DNA of 7,558 nucleotides. Origin: Leptolyngbyaceae cyanobacterium M65_K2018_010. Its GTDB lineage: Bacteria > Cyanobacteriota > Cyanobacteriia > Phormidesmidales > Phormidesmidaceae. Made by a program: the position numbers and the translations under genes. The notes beneath the pieces are model-generated. The model searched no databases. It was not told the origin of the DNA and saw only the letters and a program-made list of their open reading frames with translations. The stretch covers positions 1 to 7,558 of the forward strand of contig DVEE01000121.1 of assembly GCA_015295885.1 (NCBI GenBank). Direction: 5' to 3'. Within the stretch, counting starts at the first letter, position 1; each line of letters begins with the position of its first letter. Shown here piece by piece: positions 1 through 5,357 of the stretch.

Positions 1-479
1 CAGCCCGCCCCTGGCGCGGCTCCGACCACCAAGGGGCCGGGATTGGCCAAAAACTCCTGCCAGGCCTGACGTGCTTGCAAAGCATGGTCGGGGGTACACA
101 CCGATTGGGTAAAACCGCCGTGGGGCCCCAGACCAGGAACCCGGTCAAAGGCCAGGGAGGCCCCAGTGGCGATGGTCAGGTAGTCGTAGGACAGGGTACG
201 CTGTCCATCCACAGTAATCTGCCGTTGCCGAGGGTCGAGGGCCGTGACCGTACCTTGCACCCAATTTAGGCCGTGGCGCTGGGCTAAGGGGGCTAGGTCA
301 AGCTGTATCTGGTCGAGGGGCTTGAGGTCTAGGGCTACTTGAATCAGACCCGGAATGAAGGTGAACTTCCCATGCTCAGAAATAAGCGTCACTGAGTGGT
401 CTGGGGGCAGAAAATGCCGGAGTTCGTAAGCCGCCGGTAGCCCGCCGAGCCCGGCTCCGATTACAACAACATTGGCCAT
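1..479 (-). CDS. sqr: Sulfide:quinone oxidoreductase, type I (5' part)
   Basis: This membrane-associated flavoprotein oxidises sulfide to sulfane sulfur and passes electrons to the quinone pool. Only the first 159 residues and two bases of codon 160 are in the window. The N-terminus has a dinucleotide-binding glycine motif (VVVIGAGLGGLPAAYEL, residues 4-20), then YDYLTIATGA (98-107). Residues 126-132 read SVCTPDH, giving Cys128. The last visible bases (GGGGCGGGCTG, read on the minus strand) give GAG followed by TG, which fits the Cys160 codon. These match, position for position, the redox cysteines Cys128 and Cys160 of the structurally known Acidithiobacillus type I enzyme; the family motif there is GASC. 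The spacing separates it from NDH-2-type NADH dehydrogenases, which lack these cysteines. The start ATG at 479-477 lies directly before the FAD-binding strand. The gene diverges from a DUF302/transporter unit. The third redox cysteine and the C-terminus lie outside the window. Confidence 0.88.
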   Translation of the reverse strand, partial: MANVVVIGAGLGGLPAAYELRHFLPPDHSVTLISEHGKFTFIPGLIQVALDLKPLDQIQLDLAPLAQRHGLNWVQGTVTALDPRQRQITVDGQRTLSYDYLTIATGASLAFDRVPGLGPHGGFTQSVCTPDHALQARQAWQEFLANPGPLVVGAAPGAG

Positions 480-504
480 CGTGATTGGATCCTTAGATTG
501 CGTG

Positions 505-510
505 ATTAAA
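505..510 (-). promoter_or_regulatory. Possible -10 box for sqr
   Basis: Read on the minus strand this is TTTAAT, five of six matches to the TATAAT consensus, placing a transcript start about 20-25 bases before the sqr ATG. No good -35 hexamer lies 16-18 bases upstream. Instead there is an inverted repeat, ACTTG-N5-CAAGT, at 524-538, where an activator or repressor could sit. Weak evidence. Confidence 0.3.
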
Positions 511-571
511 GATGGGTGCGAGGACTTGACCCCCAAGTAGCCGTCCTCCAGGGCGGAACCTCGGACAGAGC

Positions 572-594
572 AGCCTGGATGGCTCATCCAGGCT
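572..594. repeat. Perfect 10-bp inverted repeat (hairpin) in the divergent gap
   Basis: AGCCTGGATG, a three-base spacer GCT, then CATCCAGGCT form a perfect 10-bp stem. Flanking CAG (566-568) and CTG (595-597) could add three pairs after a bulge. No T-run follows on either strand, so it is not a standard intrinsic terminator. It lies between the two candidate promoters, so it could insulate them or be a protein-binding dyad. The role is unknown. Confidence 0.5.
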
Positions 595-622
595 CTGACC
601 CGCAAATAGAAAGTAAGGCTAT

Positions 623-651
623 TTGACTATTCTACCATTTAGTTATTAAAT
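623..651 (+). promoter_or_regulatory. Sigma70-like promoter for the DUF302-transporter unit
   Basis: TTGACT at 623-628 (five of six to TTGACA) is followed after exactly 17 bases by TTAAAT at 646-651 (four of six to TATAAT). This lies in a local AT-rich patch within otherwise GC-rich DNA. The predicted transcript start near 658 gives a leader of about 55 bases before the DUF302 gene. The -10 lies inside an inverted repeat, listed separately. Confidence 0.5.
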
Positions 652-652
652 G
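636..652. promoter_or_regulatory. Candidate repressor operator overlapping the -10
   Basis: CATTTA-GTTAT-TAAATG is a perfect 6-bp inverted repeat with a 5-base spacer, covering the -10 box of the plus-strand promoter. A dyad here is where a dimeric repressor would block RNA polymerase. AT-rich dyads over promoters are typical of ArsR/SmtB-family regulators, and an ArsR-type repressor controls sqr in Synechocystis. The assignment to that family is inference: no regulator gene lies in the window. Confidence 0.4.
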
Positions 653-711
653 ATATTTGGAGCCTGTACGTCTCCGCTGGTTCGATACATAACTTGATGC
701 AAGGATTTTTT

Positions 712-1119
712 ATGTACCACTTCACTAAAGTTGTGGATGCCTCCTTTGACGAGGCCATGGCCCGGGTCGTCGAGGCACTCAGCCAGGAGGGTTTTGGAGT
801 GCTGACGGAAATTGATGCCCAGGCTGCCTTTAAGAAAAAGCTGGATGTTGATTTTCGTCGCTATACCATTTTGGGAGCCTGCCATCCCCAGATTGCCTAT
901 GCCATGCTTCAGCTCGACCCCAGGGCTGGGGTGCTCTATCCCTGTAATGTGGTGGTTCAAGAGTATGAGGATGGTCGTATAGAGGTGTCCGCCATTGATC
1001 CAATCGCGATGTTTGCGGCCCTTCCTAGCCCCAGGGCCAGGGAAATTGCCCTAGAGGCCAGTCAAAAAATGCAAGCGGTGATTGATCGACTGCCAGAAGC
1101 GGCTGTGGTGGGCGTCTAA
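712..1119 (+). CDS. DUF302 family protein
   Basis: A 135-residue soluble protein of the DUF302 family, whose biochemical role is not established. The family pattern is clear: an N-terminal strand and helix (YHFTKVVDASFDEAMARV, 2-19), GFGVLTEID (28-36), VDFRRYTILGACHP (46-59), LYPCNVVVQE (75-84), and AIDP (94-97). Cys57 and Cys78 sit in the two characteristic motifs. I start at ATG 712 because AAGGA (701-705) lies six bases before it and DUF302 proteins usually begin close to this strand; an ATG at 697 and a TTG at 694 in the same frame lack this spacing. It ends 17 bases before the transporter gene and is very probably co-transcribed with it. Given the divergent sqr, a role in sulfide or arsenite stress is likely but inferred. 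Confidence 0.85.
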   Translation: MYHFTKVVDASFDEAMARVVEALSQEGFGVLTEIDAQAAFKKKLDVDFRRYTILGACHPQIAYAMLQLDPRAGVLYPCNVVVQEYEDGRIEVSAIDPIAMFAALPSPRAREIALEASQKMQAVIDRLPEAAVVGV

Positions 1120-1121
1120 GC

Positions 1122-1128
1122 GGGAAGG
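1122..1128 (+). promoter_or_regulatory. Ribosome binding site that decides the transporter start
   Basis: GGGAAGG touches the upstream GTG at 1128, leaving no spacer for it, but lies eight bases before the in-frame GTG at 1137. This favours the later start, which makes the protein three residues shorter and begins it MWKFLNF. Confidence 0.5.
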
Positions 1129-1136
1129 TGATCGTC

Positions 1137-2135
1137 GTGTGGAAATTTCTCAACTTTATTCAAAAAAATCTGGTCTGGTCCGTGCCGGCCTGTATGGTAG
1201 CGGGCATTATCGTCGGTGCGTTGACGAATCCAGCCCCCCTAAAGGCGCTCATTATTCCCCTCACCTTTCTCATGGTTTATCCCATGATGGTGAACTTGCA
1301 AATTCAAGAGGTGCTATCGGGGGGGGACACCAAAGTGCAATTGGTGACTCAATTGATCAACTTCGCCGTGGTGCCTTTTTTTGCCTTTGGGATGGGGCAA
1401 CTGTTTTTTGCTAACCAGCCCTTGGTGGCCCTGGGTTTGCTCCTGGCCTCCCTCTTACCCACCAGCGGCATGACGATTTCCTGGACGGGGTTTGCCAGGG
1501 GTAACGTTAGTGCTGCAGTGAAAATGACCGTGATTGGCCTCATCCTGGGGTCTTTGGCCACCCCCCTCTACGCCAAAGGGCTGATGGGGGCCGTGGTGGA
1601 AATTCCCCTGGCCGATATCTTTCGTCAGATCATTATCATTGTCTTCCTGCCCATGGTGCTGGGGCTGGCTACCCGGTTTACCCTGATTCGCACGGTGGGA
1701 GCGGATAAGTACCACAAGAACCTGAAGCAAAAGTTTCCCGCCTTTTCCACCCTAGGCGTTTTGGGGGTGGTGTTCGTGGCCATGGCGCTGAAGGCCAAGG
1801 ACATTGTCGGTAATCCCCTGGTGTTGCTCTCGTTTTTGGTGCCCCTGGCGATTTTGTACGCTGGCAACTTTTTGCTCAGTACCATTGTGGGCAAGCTCTT
1901 CTTTAACCGCGGCGATGCGATCGCCCTGGTCTACGGCACAGTGATGCGCAATCTCTCCATTGCCCTAGCGATCGCCATGACCAGCTTTGGCCGGGAGCAA
2001 GGCTCCGAAATTGCCCTGATCATTGCCATGGCTTACATCATTCAGGTGCAGGCGGCGGCCTGGTACGTGCGGTTGACCGATCGCATCTTTGGCCCTGTGC
2101 CCCCAACCCTACCGTCCCCCCAGTCTCAGAGCTAA
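1137..2135 (+). CDS. ACR3/BASS-fold transporter (putative arsenite or reduced-sulfur anion permease)
   Basis: A polytopic inner-membrane protein of 332 residues with about ten hydrophobic segments (near 13-31, 36-53, 68-90, 96-111, 125-146, 162-180, 202-220, 228-250, 262-283, 289-311). This fits the bile acid:sodium symporter/ACR3 arsenite permease superfamily. The broken-helix region reads LLPTSGMTISWTGFARGN (106-123), where ACR3 proteins have a functionally essential cysteine before a hydrophobic stretch. Here no cysteine is present, and Cys19 is the only one in the protein. The second discontinuous helix region keeps RNLSIALAIA (271-280) and a membrane glutamate, Glu291 (SEIALIIAMAYI), as in ACR3. 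The fold is well supported. Arsenite as substrate is doubtful, and sulfide, polysulfide or another anion is possible given the neighbouring DUF302 gene and divergent sqr. Two HIP1 sites fall in the coding region. Confidence 0.82.
   Translation: MWKFLNFIQKNLVWSVPACMVAGIIVGALTNPAPLKALIIPLTFLMVYPMMVNLQIQEVLSGGDTKVQLVTQLINFAVVPFFAFGMGQLFFANQPLVALGLLLASLLPTSGMTISWTGFARGNVSAAVKMTVIGLILGSLATPLYAKGLMGAVVEIPLADIFRQIIIIVFLPMVLGLATRFTLIRTVGADKYHKNLKQKFPAFSTLGVLGVVFVAMALKAKDIVGNPLVLLSFLVPLAILYAGNFLLSTIVGKLFFNRGDAIALVYGTVMRNLSIALAIAMTSFGREQGSEIALIIAMAYIIQVQAAAWYVRLTDRIFGPVPPTLPSPQSQS
1917..1924. repeat. HIP1 octamer GCGATCGC
   Basis: Perfect copy inside the transporter gene. HIP1 is heavily over-represented in many cyanobacterial genomes; at random one copy is expected in roughly 65 kb, and this window has four. 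It is the main compositional support for a cyanobacterial origin. Confidence 0.9.
1968..1975. repeat. HIP1 octamer GCGATCGC
   Basis: Second perfect copy, 44 bases after the previous one and in the same gene, encoding part of the AIAM stretch of a membrane helix. Confidence 0.9.
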
Positions 2136-2239
2136 TTCCCAGTCCCGAAAAGAGTCTACCTGGCGGGGATTTTCCGGTCTCTAGGTAGCGGGGTAGCGGG
2201 CCAGGGTAGCGATTATTTACAGCGCTGGGGGGAATGGGG

Positions 2240-2268
2240 CCCGGCCAGCGGCCAGCCCAGTGGCCGGG
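2240..2268. terminator. Hairpin between convergent genes, possible bidirectional terminator
   Basis: CCCGGCCA (2240-2247) pairs perfectly with TGGCCGGG (2261-2268) across a 13-base loop. It abuts the DUF3593 stop and lies about 105 bases after the transporter stop, where two convergent transcripts meet. There is no T-tract on either strand, so intrinsic termination is uncertain. A weaker dyad (CTACCT at 2156-2161, AGGTAG at 2183-2188) lies nearer the transporter end. Confidence 0.35.
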
Positions 2269-2607
2269 TCAAGGATCTTGACTGGATACCGAAGCGGGCG
2301 GATTCACGGCCAGGGTTGACCGAGGCTGGGCTCTCACCACCACCTGCCGAAAACCCAGCACGACAAAAATATTCGACAGGGTTAAAAACGCCTCAGCCCC
2401 ACCGTGCAACCAGTCCACATTGGCCAGTTCTTGATGCAGGTTCGCCTTGGCATAAATCCCCGCTGGAATGGTGACTACCACAAACACCAGCAGCAAATAG
2501 AAGCCCAGTAAAGCCAGCCTGGGCGTTTCCTTAGTGCGGGTCAAAAACCACAGAAATCCCAGGTAGGGAAAGAGGGAGAGGGCAAAGAGGGTATTTTTGT
2601 CGAGCAT
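2269..2607 (-). CDS. DUF3593 family membrane protein
   Basis: A 112-residue protein with three hydrophobic segments (about 6-23, 31-51, 72-91). It shows the conserved features of the DUF3593 family of cyanobacteria and plastids: LFPYLGFLWFL near the N-terminus, TIPAGIYAK (46-54), and LANVDWLHGGAEAFLTLSN (61-79). The function is unknown. I start at the ATG at 2607-2605, where family similarity begins. The frame stays open for 58 codons further upstream, but that part is Pro/Arg-rich, unlike a membrane protein, and runs into the preceding gene. It follows the DUF2499 gene by 65 bases on the same strand and is probably in an operon with it. The last 18 or so residues are polar and not conserved in character. 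Confidence 0.82.
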   Translation of the reverse strand: MLDKNTLFALSLFPYLGFLWFLTRTKETPRLALLGFYLLLVFVVVTIPAGIYAKANLHQELANVDWLHGGAEAFLTLSNIFVVLGFRQVVVRAQPRSTLAVNPPASVSSQDP

Positions 2608-2672
2608 TGGGGTAATTGGCCAGGGAGGATCGGCAAGAGAGCCTGGGAGACTAGCTGTTGAGGCTGGGCGTG

Positions 2673-2984
2673 CTACCCTCCGGATGCTGGCGCTTGGCTC
2701 TGCCGCCAGATCCACCAGGCGGCCAGGCAGAGGGTGGTATTGCCCACCACGGTCATAGCGGCCTGGAGGGTCACCAGCCAACTATAGCCCGGATCATTGT
2801 CGAAGAAGTGCCAGGTGCAGGCGGCCATGGCGCTGATCAGGGCGGGAAACATGGCAATGGCTAACCATCGCCACACCGGTCGCTGCCGCACCGCCGCAAA
2901 CTGCCAGATAAACCCCATGGCCACCATCCACTCCAATACGCTAGAGATGTGAATCATCCAAGTGGGGAAAGAGAGCGCGTGCAT
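2673..2984 (-). CDS. DUF2499 (Ycf49-like) membrane protein
   Basis: A 103-residue integral membrane protein of the DUF2499/Ycf49 family, encoded in cyanobacterial genomes and some algal plastids. No molecular function is established. Recognisable blocks are SFPTWMIHISSVLEW (5-19), MFPALISAMAACTWHFFDN (45-63) and LVTLQAAMTVVGNTTLCLA (70-88), covering three predicted helices. The start ATG at 2984-2982 gives the usual short N-terminus. It heads a minus-strand pair with the DUF3593 gene and diverges from csaB across 79 bases. Because both families occur in oxygenic phototrophs, a thylakoid-related role is a reasonable guess, but the sequence does not show it. Confidence 0.85.
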   Translation of the reverse strand: MHALSFPTWMIHISSVLEWMVAMGFIWQFAAVRQRPVWRWLAIAMFPALISAMAACTWHFFDNDPGYSWLVTLQAAMTVVGNTTLCLAAWWIWRQSQAPASGG

Positions 2985-3010
2985 GGTTCGGTTCCGGGAC
3001 GACAGCCTCT

Positions 3011-3016
3011 ATTGTA
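3011..3016 (-). promoter_or_regulatory. Possible -10 box for the DUF2499-DUF3593 unit
   Basis: TACAAT on the minus strand matches TATAAT at five of six positions and lies 27 bases upstream of the DUF2499 ATG. No convincing -35 hexamer is seen at normal spacing. Confidence 0.3.
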
Positions 3017-3063
3017 GAGAGAGAGGGGCCAGGGATACAGCGATCGGCCCAGGTTAGTGGACT

Positions 3064-4185
3064 ATGCGAGCAGTTCTTTGCGGCTACTACGGCATGGGCA
3101 ATGGCGGCGATGAGGCTCTGTTGGCAACCCTGCTGCAGATGCTGCCGGCCCAGATTACCCCAATAGTCTTGTCCGGCAACCCCGCCGAAACCGCAAAGCG
3201 CTACGGTGTGCATGCCGTGCCCCGTAAGCGCCTGGGGCCAGTCCTGGCGGCCCTGCGTCAGGCTGACCTGTTAATTTTGGGGGGCGGTAGCTTAATCCAG
3301 GACGCCACCAGTTGGCAAAACCCCATCTACTACAGTGGCTTGCTCATCCTGGCCCAGGGGCTAGGCCTGAAAACCCTAGCTTGGGCCCAGGGCATTGGCC
3401 CCCTCCACCACAGGCTTAGCCGCGCCCTAGGACGCTATGCCCTGGGCCACTGCAGTGGGGTAAGCGTGCGAGATAGTGGATCTACCACCTGGCTAGCCCG
3501 CTGGCAGGTGCCCGGTATGCAGGCGCCAGACCCCGTGTGGGCCTTGCAGTCCACCCCCGTAGAAGGACTGTGGGATTTGCCCGCCCCTAGGGTGGCCGTT
3601 GCCCTGCGGCCCCACCCCTGGTTAACCGAAAGCCGCCTAGATCAGCTCACCCAGGCCCTGGCGGGGTTCCAAAAAGCCACCCAGACCTGCCTGTTGCTGG
3701 TGCCCTTTCAGCCCAGCAAGGACCTGCCCATTGCCCAATACATCCAACCTCGACTACCTGGGCCCAGTCGCATCTACACTCTCGATGATCCCCGCCAGCT
3801 CAAGGGCCTCTTTCGCGGTGTGGAGATGACCATTGCCATGCGCTTCCATGCCCTGATTATGGCCGCTGCGGAGGGTGGTCGCGGCTTTGCCCTGAGTTAC
3901 GACCCCAAGGTGGCCCATCTGATGGCCGATCTCCATTGGCCTGGCTTTGACCTGAATGTAGCGACCCCGCCCAGCGACCCCGCCCAGCGCTGGCCTGAGT
4001 CCGTTGAAGAAATGACCCAGCGCTGGCTCGACATCTACGCTAACGGCGCACCCTTGACCCCTGACCAAATTCAGTTCCGGGTAGATCCTGCCCTCAGGCA
4101 CCAGGACATGCTCCACGATGGGCTTGGCTTGGCTTGCAGTCTGAGTTCTCGCCACCAGGGTTCAGCGGACCAGCCAGGAATTTAG
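3064..4185 (+). CDS. csaB: Polysaccharide pyruvyl transferase CsaB
   Basis: CsaB adds a pyruvate ketal, taken from phosphoenolpyruvate, to the peptidoglycan-linked wall polysaccharide; the pyruvylated sugar is the ligand of SLH domains. The 373-residue protein has the two-lobe transferase layout: GYYGMGNGGDEALL (7-20), ILGGGSLIQD (71-80), GIGPL (110-114), GVSVRDSGS (132-140), PDPVW (155-159), then the second lobe with RPHPW (182-186), VPFQPSKD (213-220), MRFHALIMAA (259-268) and SYDPKV (278-283). The C-terminal WLDIYANG.P region (321-330) fits cyanobacterial CsaB; the last 20 or so residues look like an unconserved tail. The ATG at 3064 is the only sensible start before the first motif. An SLH-domain protein is encoded two genes downstream, consistent with a shared role in envelope attachment. 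A 13-bp tandem repeat lies in the 3' third. Confidence 0.9.
   Translation: MRAVLCGYYGMGNGGDEALLATLLQMLPAQITPIVLSGNPAETAKRYGVHAVPRKRLGPVLAALRQADLLILGGGSLIQDATSWQNPIYYSGLLILAQGLGLKTLAWAQGIGPLHHRLSRALGRYALGHCSGVSVRDSGSTTWLARWQVPGMQAPDPVWALQSTPVEGLWDLPAPRVAVALRPHPWLTESRLDQLTQALAGFQKATQTCLLLVPFQPSKDLPIAQYIQPRLPGPSRIYTLDDPRQLKGLFRGVEMTIAMRFHALIMAAAEGGRGFALSYDPKVAHLMADLHWPGFDLNVATPPSDPAQRWPESVEEMTQRWLDIYANGAPLTPDQIQFRVDPALRHQDMLHDGLGLACSLSSRHQGSADQPGI
3960..3989. repeat. 13-bp perfect tandem repeat inside csaB
   Basis: AGCGACCCCGCCC occurs twice back to back, followed by a partial third copy (AGCG). It encodes the Pro-rich linker ATPPSDPAQR (300-309). The unit is not a multiple of three, so gain or loss of a copy would shift the frame and replace the last 65 or so residues. 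In the present state the frame after the repeat matches the family. Confidence 0.85.
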
Positions 4186-4269
4186 CCGTCCCATGGGGCC
4201 GTTTGCACCGTTACGGGCCAAACTATGGCTTAATGACAAAGGTTAACTATTCTCCTCCGGCATCCCCCT

Positions 4270-4800
4270 ATGACTGAATCTGAATCTGCCAATCCCAGGG
4301 TATTCTTTGACATCACCATCGGTGGGGTCTCAGCGGGCCGCATTGTGATGGAACTACGGGCGGATGTGGCCCCTAAAACCGCAGAAAACTTTCGCGCCCT
4401 CTGCACGGGGGAAAAGGGCCTCGGTACCTCCGGAAAACCCCTCCATTTCAAGGGTTCAGCCTTCCATCGCATCATCCCTGAGTTTATGTGCCAGGGGGGC
4501 GACTTCACCCGGGGCAACGGCACCGGCGGTGAGTCTATCTACGGAGCCAAGTTTGCCGATGAAAACTTTACCCTCAAACATACAGGCCCAGGGCTCCTGA
4601 GCATGGCCAACGCCGGTCCCAACACCAATGGCTCCCAATTCTTTTTAACCACCGTGGCTACTCCCTGGCTGGATGGCAAGCACGTGGTCTTTGGCAGTGT
4701 AGTGGAAGGCCTGGAGGTGGTTAGCGCCATGGAACAGGTGGGCAGTTCGAGCGGACGAACCAGCCAGCCGGTGGTCATTGCCGACTGCGGTCAACTGTAG
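4270..4800 (+). CDS. Cyclophilin-type peptidyl-prolyl isomerase, eukaryote-like
   Basis: Catalyses cis-trans isomerisation of peptide bonds before proline. The 176-residue single-domain protein has no signal peptide and is probably cytoplasmic. It resembles eukaryotic cyclophilin A far more than typical short bacterial PpiA/PpiB: KTAENFRALCTGEKG (36-50), FMCQGGDFT (72-80), GTGGESIYGAKF (85-96), GPNTNGSQFF (116-125) and WLDGKHVVFG (133-142). All catalytic and ligand-site residues are kept: Arg67, Phe72, Met73, Gln75, Phe125, Trp133 and His138, each offset by 12 from human CypA. Seven of those 12 come from an insertion (LGTSGKPLHF, 51-60) like that in plant divergent-loop cyclophilins. The start ATG has no clear ribosome binding site. 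It lies between csaB and an SLH-protein gene on the same strand, 84 bases after csaB. Confidence 0.92.
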   Translation: MTESESANPRVFFDITIGGVSAGRIVMELRADVAPKTAENFRALCTGEKGLGTSGKPLHFKGSAFHRIIPEFMCQGGDFTRGNGTGGESIYGAKFADENFTLKHTGPGLLSMANAGPNTNGSQFFLTTVATPWLDGKHVVFGSVVEGLEVVSAMEQVGSSSGRTSQPVVIADCGQL

Positions 4801-4830
4801 CCCTGGTGCCGGGGGGCCGGGGTTTGCCCG

Positions 4831-4851
4831 CCCCCGGTGGGGGGAGTTTTT
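4831..4851 (+). terminator. Possible intrinsic terminator after the cyclophilin gene
   Basis: CCCCC-GGT-GGGGG (4831-4843) is a short strong stem with a tight loop, followed after GAG by five T's (4847-4851). An alternative stem in the same place, CCGGGG (4817-4822) with CCCCGG (4832-4837), competes with it. Position and T-run fit a terminator, but the stem is short. Confidence 0.35.
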
Positions 4852-4889
4852 GCCACAATCACACCAGAGCGTTATTGGGTAGAGGGGCT

Positions 4890-5327
4890 ATGGCTGGCAA
4901 GGGATGGACACGGGTCGGGTTGGGGGTCGTGATTGGGTTGGCCGGTGCCGCCGCGATCGCCCCAGCCTGGGCAGAGCCAGTTCCCCCAGCCGGGCCGGCA
5001 CATGTCGCCGATGGAGGGGCTGAGGGTCAGCGGATACTGCCCTTTACCGATGTGCCCACGGATCACTGGGCTTACCAGGCTCTGCTCAATTTAGCGGGCG
5101 TCTACGGTTGCCTCAGCGGCTATCCGGACCACCGCTTTCGAGGGGACCAGAGCCTCACTCGCTTCGAGTTTGCTGCGGGCCTGGAGGCTTGCCTAAAGGT
5201 CGTCAACACCATGATCCAGACTCGCCAAAGCCTGTCCTCCCAGACCGCTGACCAGTTGCTAGAGTCGCTGGATCAATCCCTGCAGGAACTACGCCGGCTC
5301 AATGAATCCGTACCGGAAACCCCCTAG
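4890..5327 (+). CDS. Small secreted protein with one SLH domain
   Basis: A 145-residue exported protein. Residues 1-28 form a signal peptide: basic start, hydrophobic core (about 9-25) and a cleavage site after AWA at 28. A single SLH domain spans about 52-107, with PFTDVPTDHWAYQAL (51-65), GCLSGYPD.RFRG (73-85) and SLTRFEFAAGLEACL (88-102). A predicted amphipathic coiled coil follows (about 108-140). This is the N-terminal architecture of cyanobacterial SLH-OprB porins, in which SLH binds the wall polysaccharide, but the roughly 400-residue beta-barrel is missing. The stop is 30 bases before the convergent cobM end, leaving no room for a barrel lost by frameshift. The frame is open further upstream, but that part is low-complexity and would bury the signal peptide. 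A role as wall-binding periplasmic linker or competitor for porin sites is inferred from csaB nearby. Confidence 0.8.
   Translation: MAGKGWTRVGLGVVIGLAGAAAIAPAWAEPVPPAGPAHVADGGAEGQRILPFTDVPTDHWAYQALLNLAGVYGCLSGYPDHRFRGDQSLTRFEFAAGLEACLKVVNTMIQTRQSLSSQTADQLLESLDQSLQELRRLNESVPETP
4953..4960. repeat. HIP1 octamer GCGATCGC
   Basis: Perfect copy in the signal-peptide coding region of the SLH protein. Confidence 0.9.
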
Positions 5328-5357
5328 GACTGAGACCAGCCCCCCTGCCCCCTAAGC

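Noticed and set aside
2184..2211. Three copies of GGTAGCG between the transporter and DUF3593 genes
   Set aside because: Spacing is irregular (8 and 13 bases) and the unit is short; convergent gene ends give no reason to expect a regulatory site. Probably chance in G-rich sequence.
2608..2781. A 58-residue N-terminal extension of the DUF3593 protein
   Set aside because: It is Pro/Arg-rich and overlaps the end of the DUF2499 gene; the family begins at MLDKNT.
4806..4889. A 28-residue upstream extension of the SLH protein
   Set aside because: It comes from a G/C-run spacer holding a probable terminator and would bury the signal peptide, which begins at the ATG at 4890.
5328..5357. Frameshift remnant of an SLH-OprB porin after the SLH protein
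   Set aside because: Only 30 bases separate the stop from the end of an intact convergent gene, so there is no barrel-coding remnant here.
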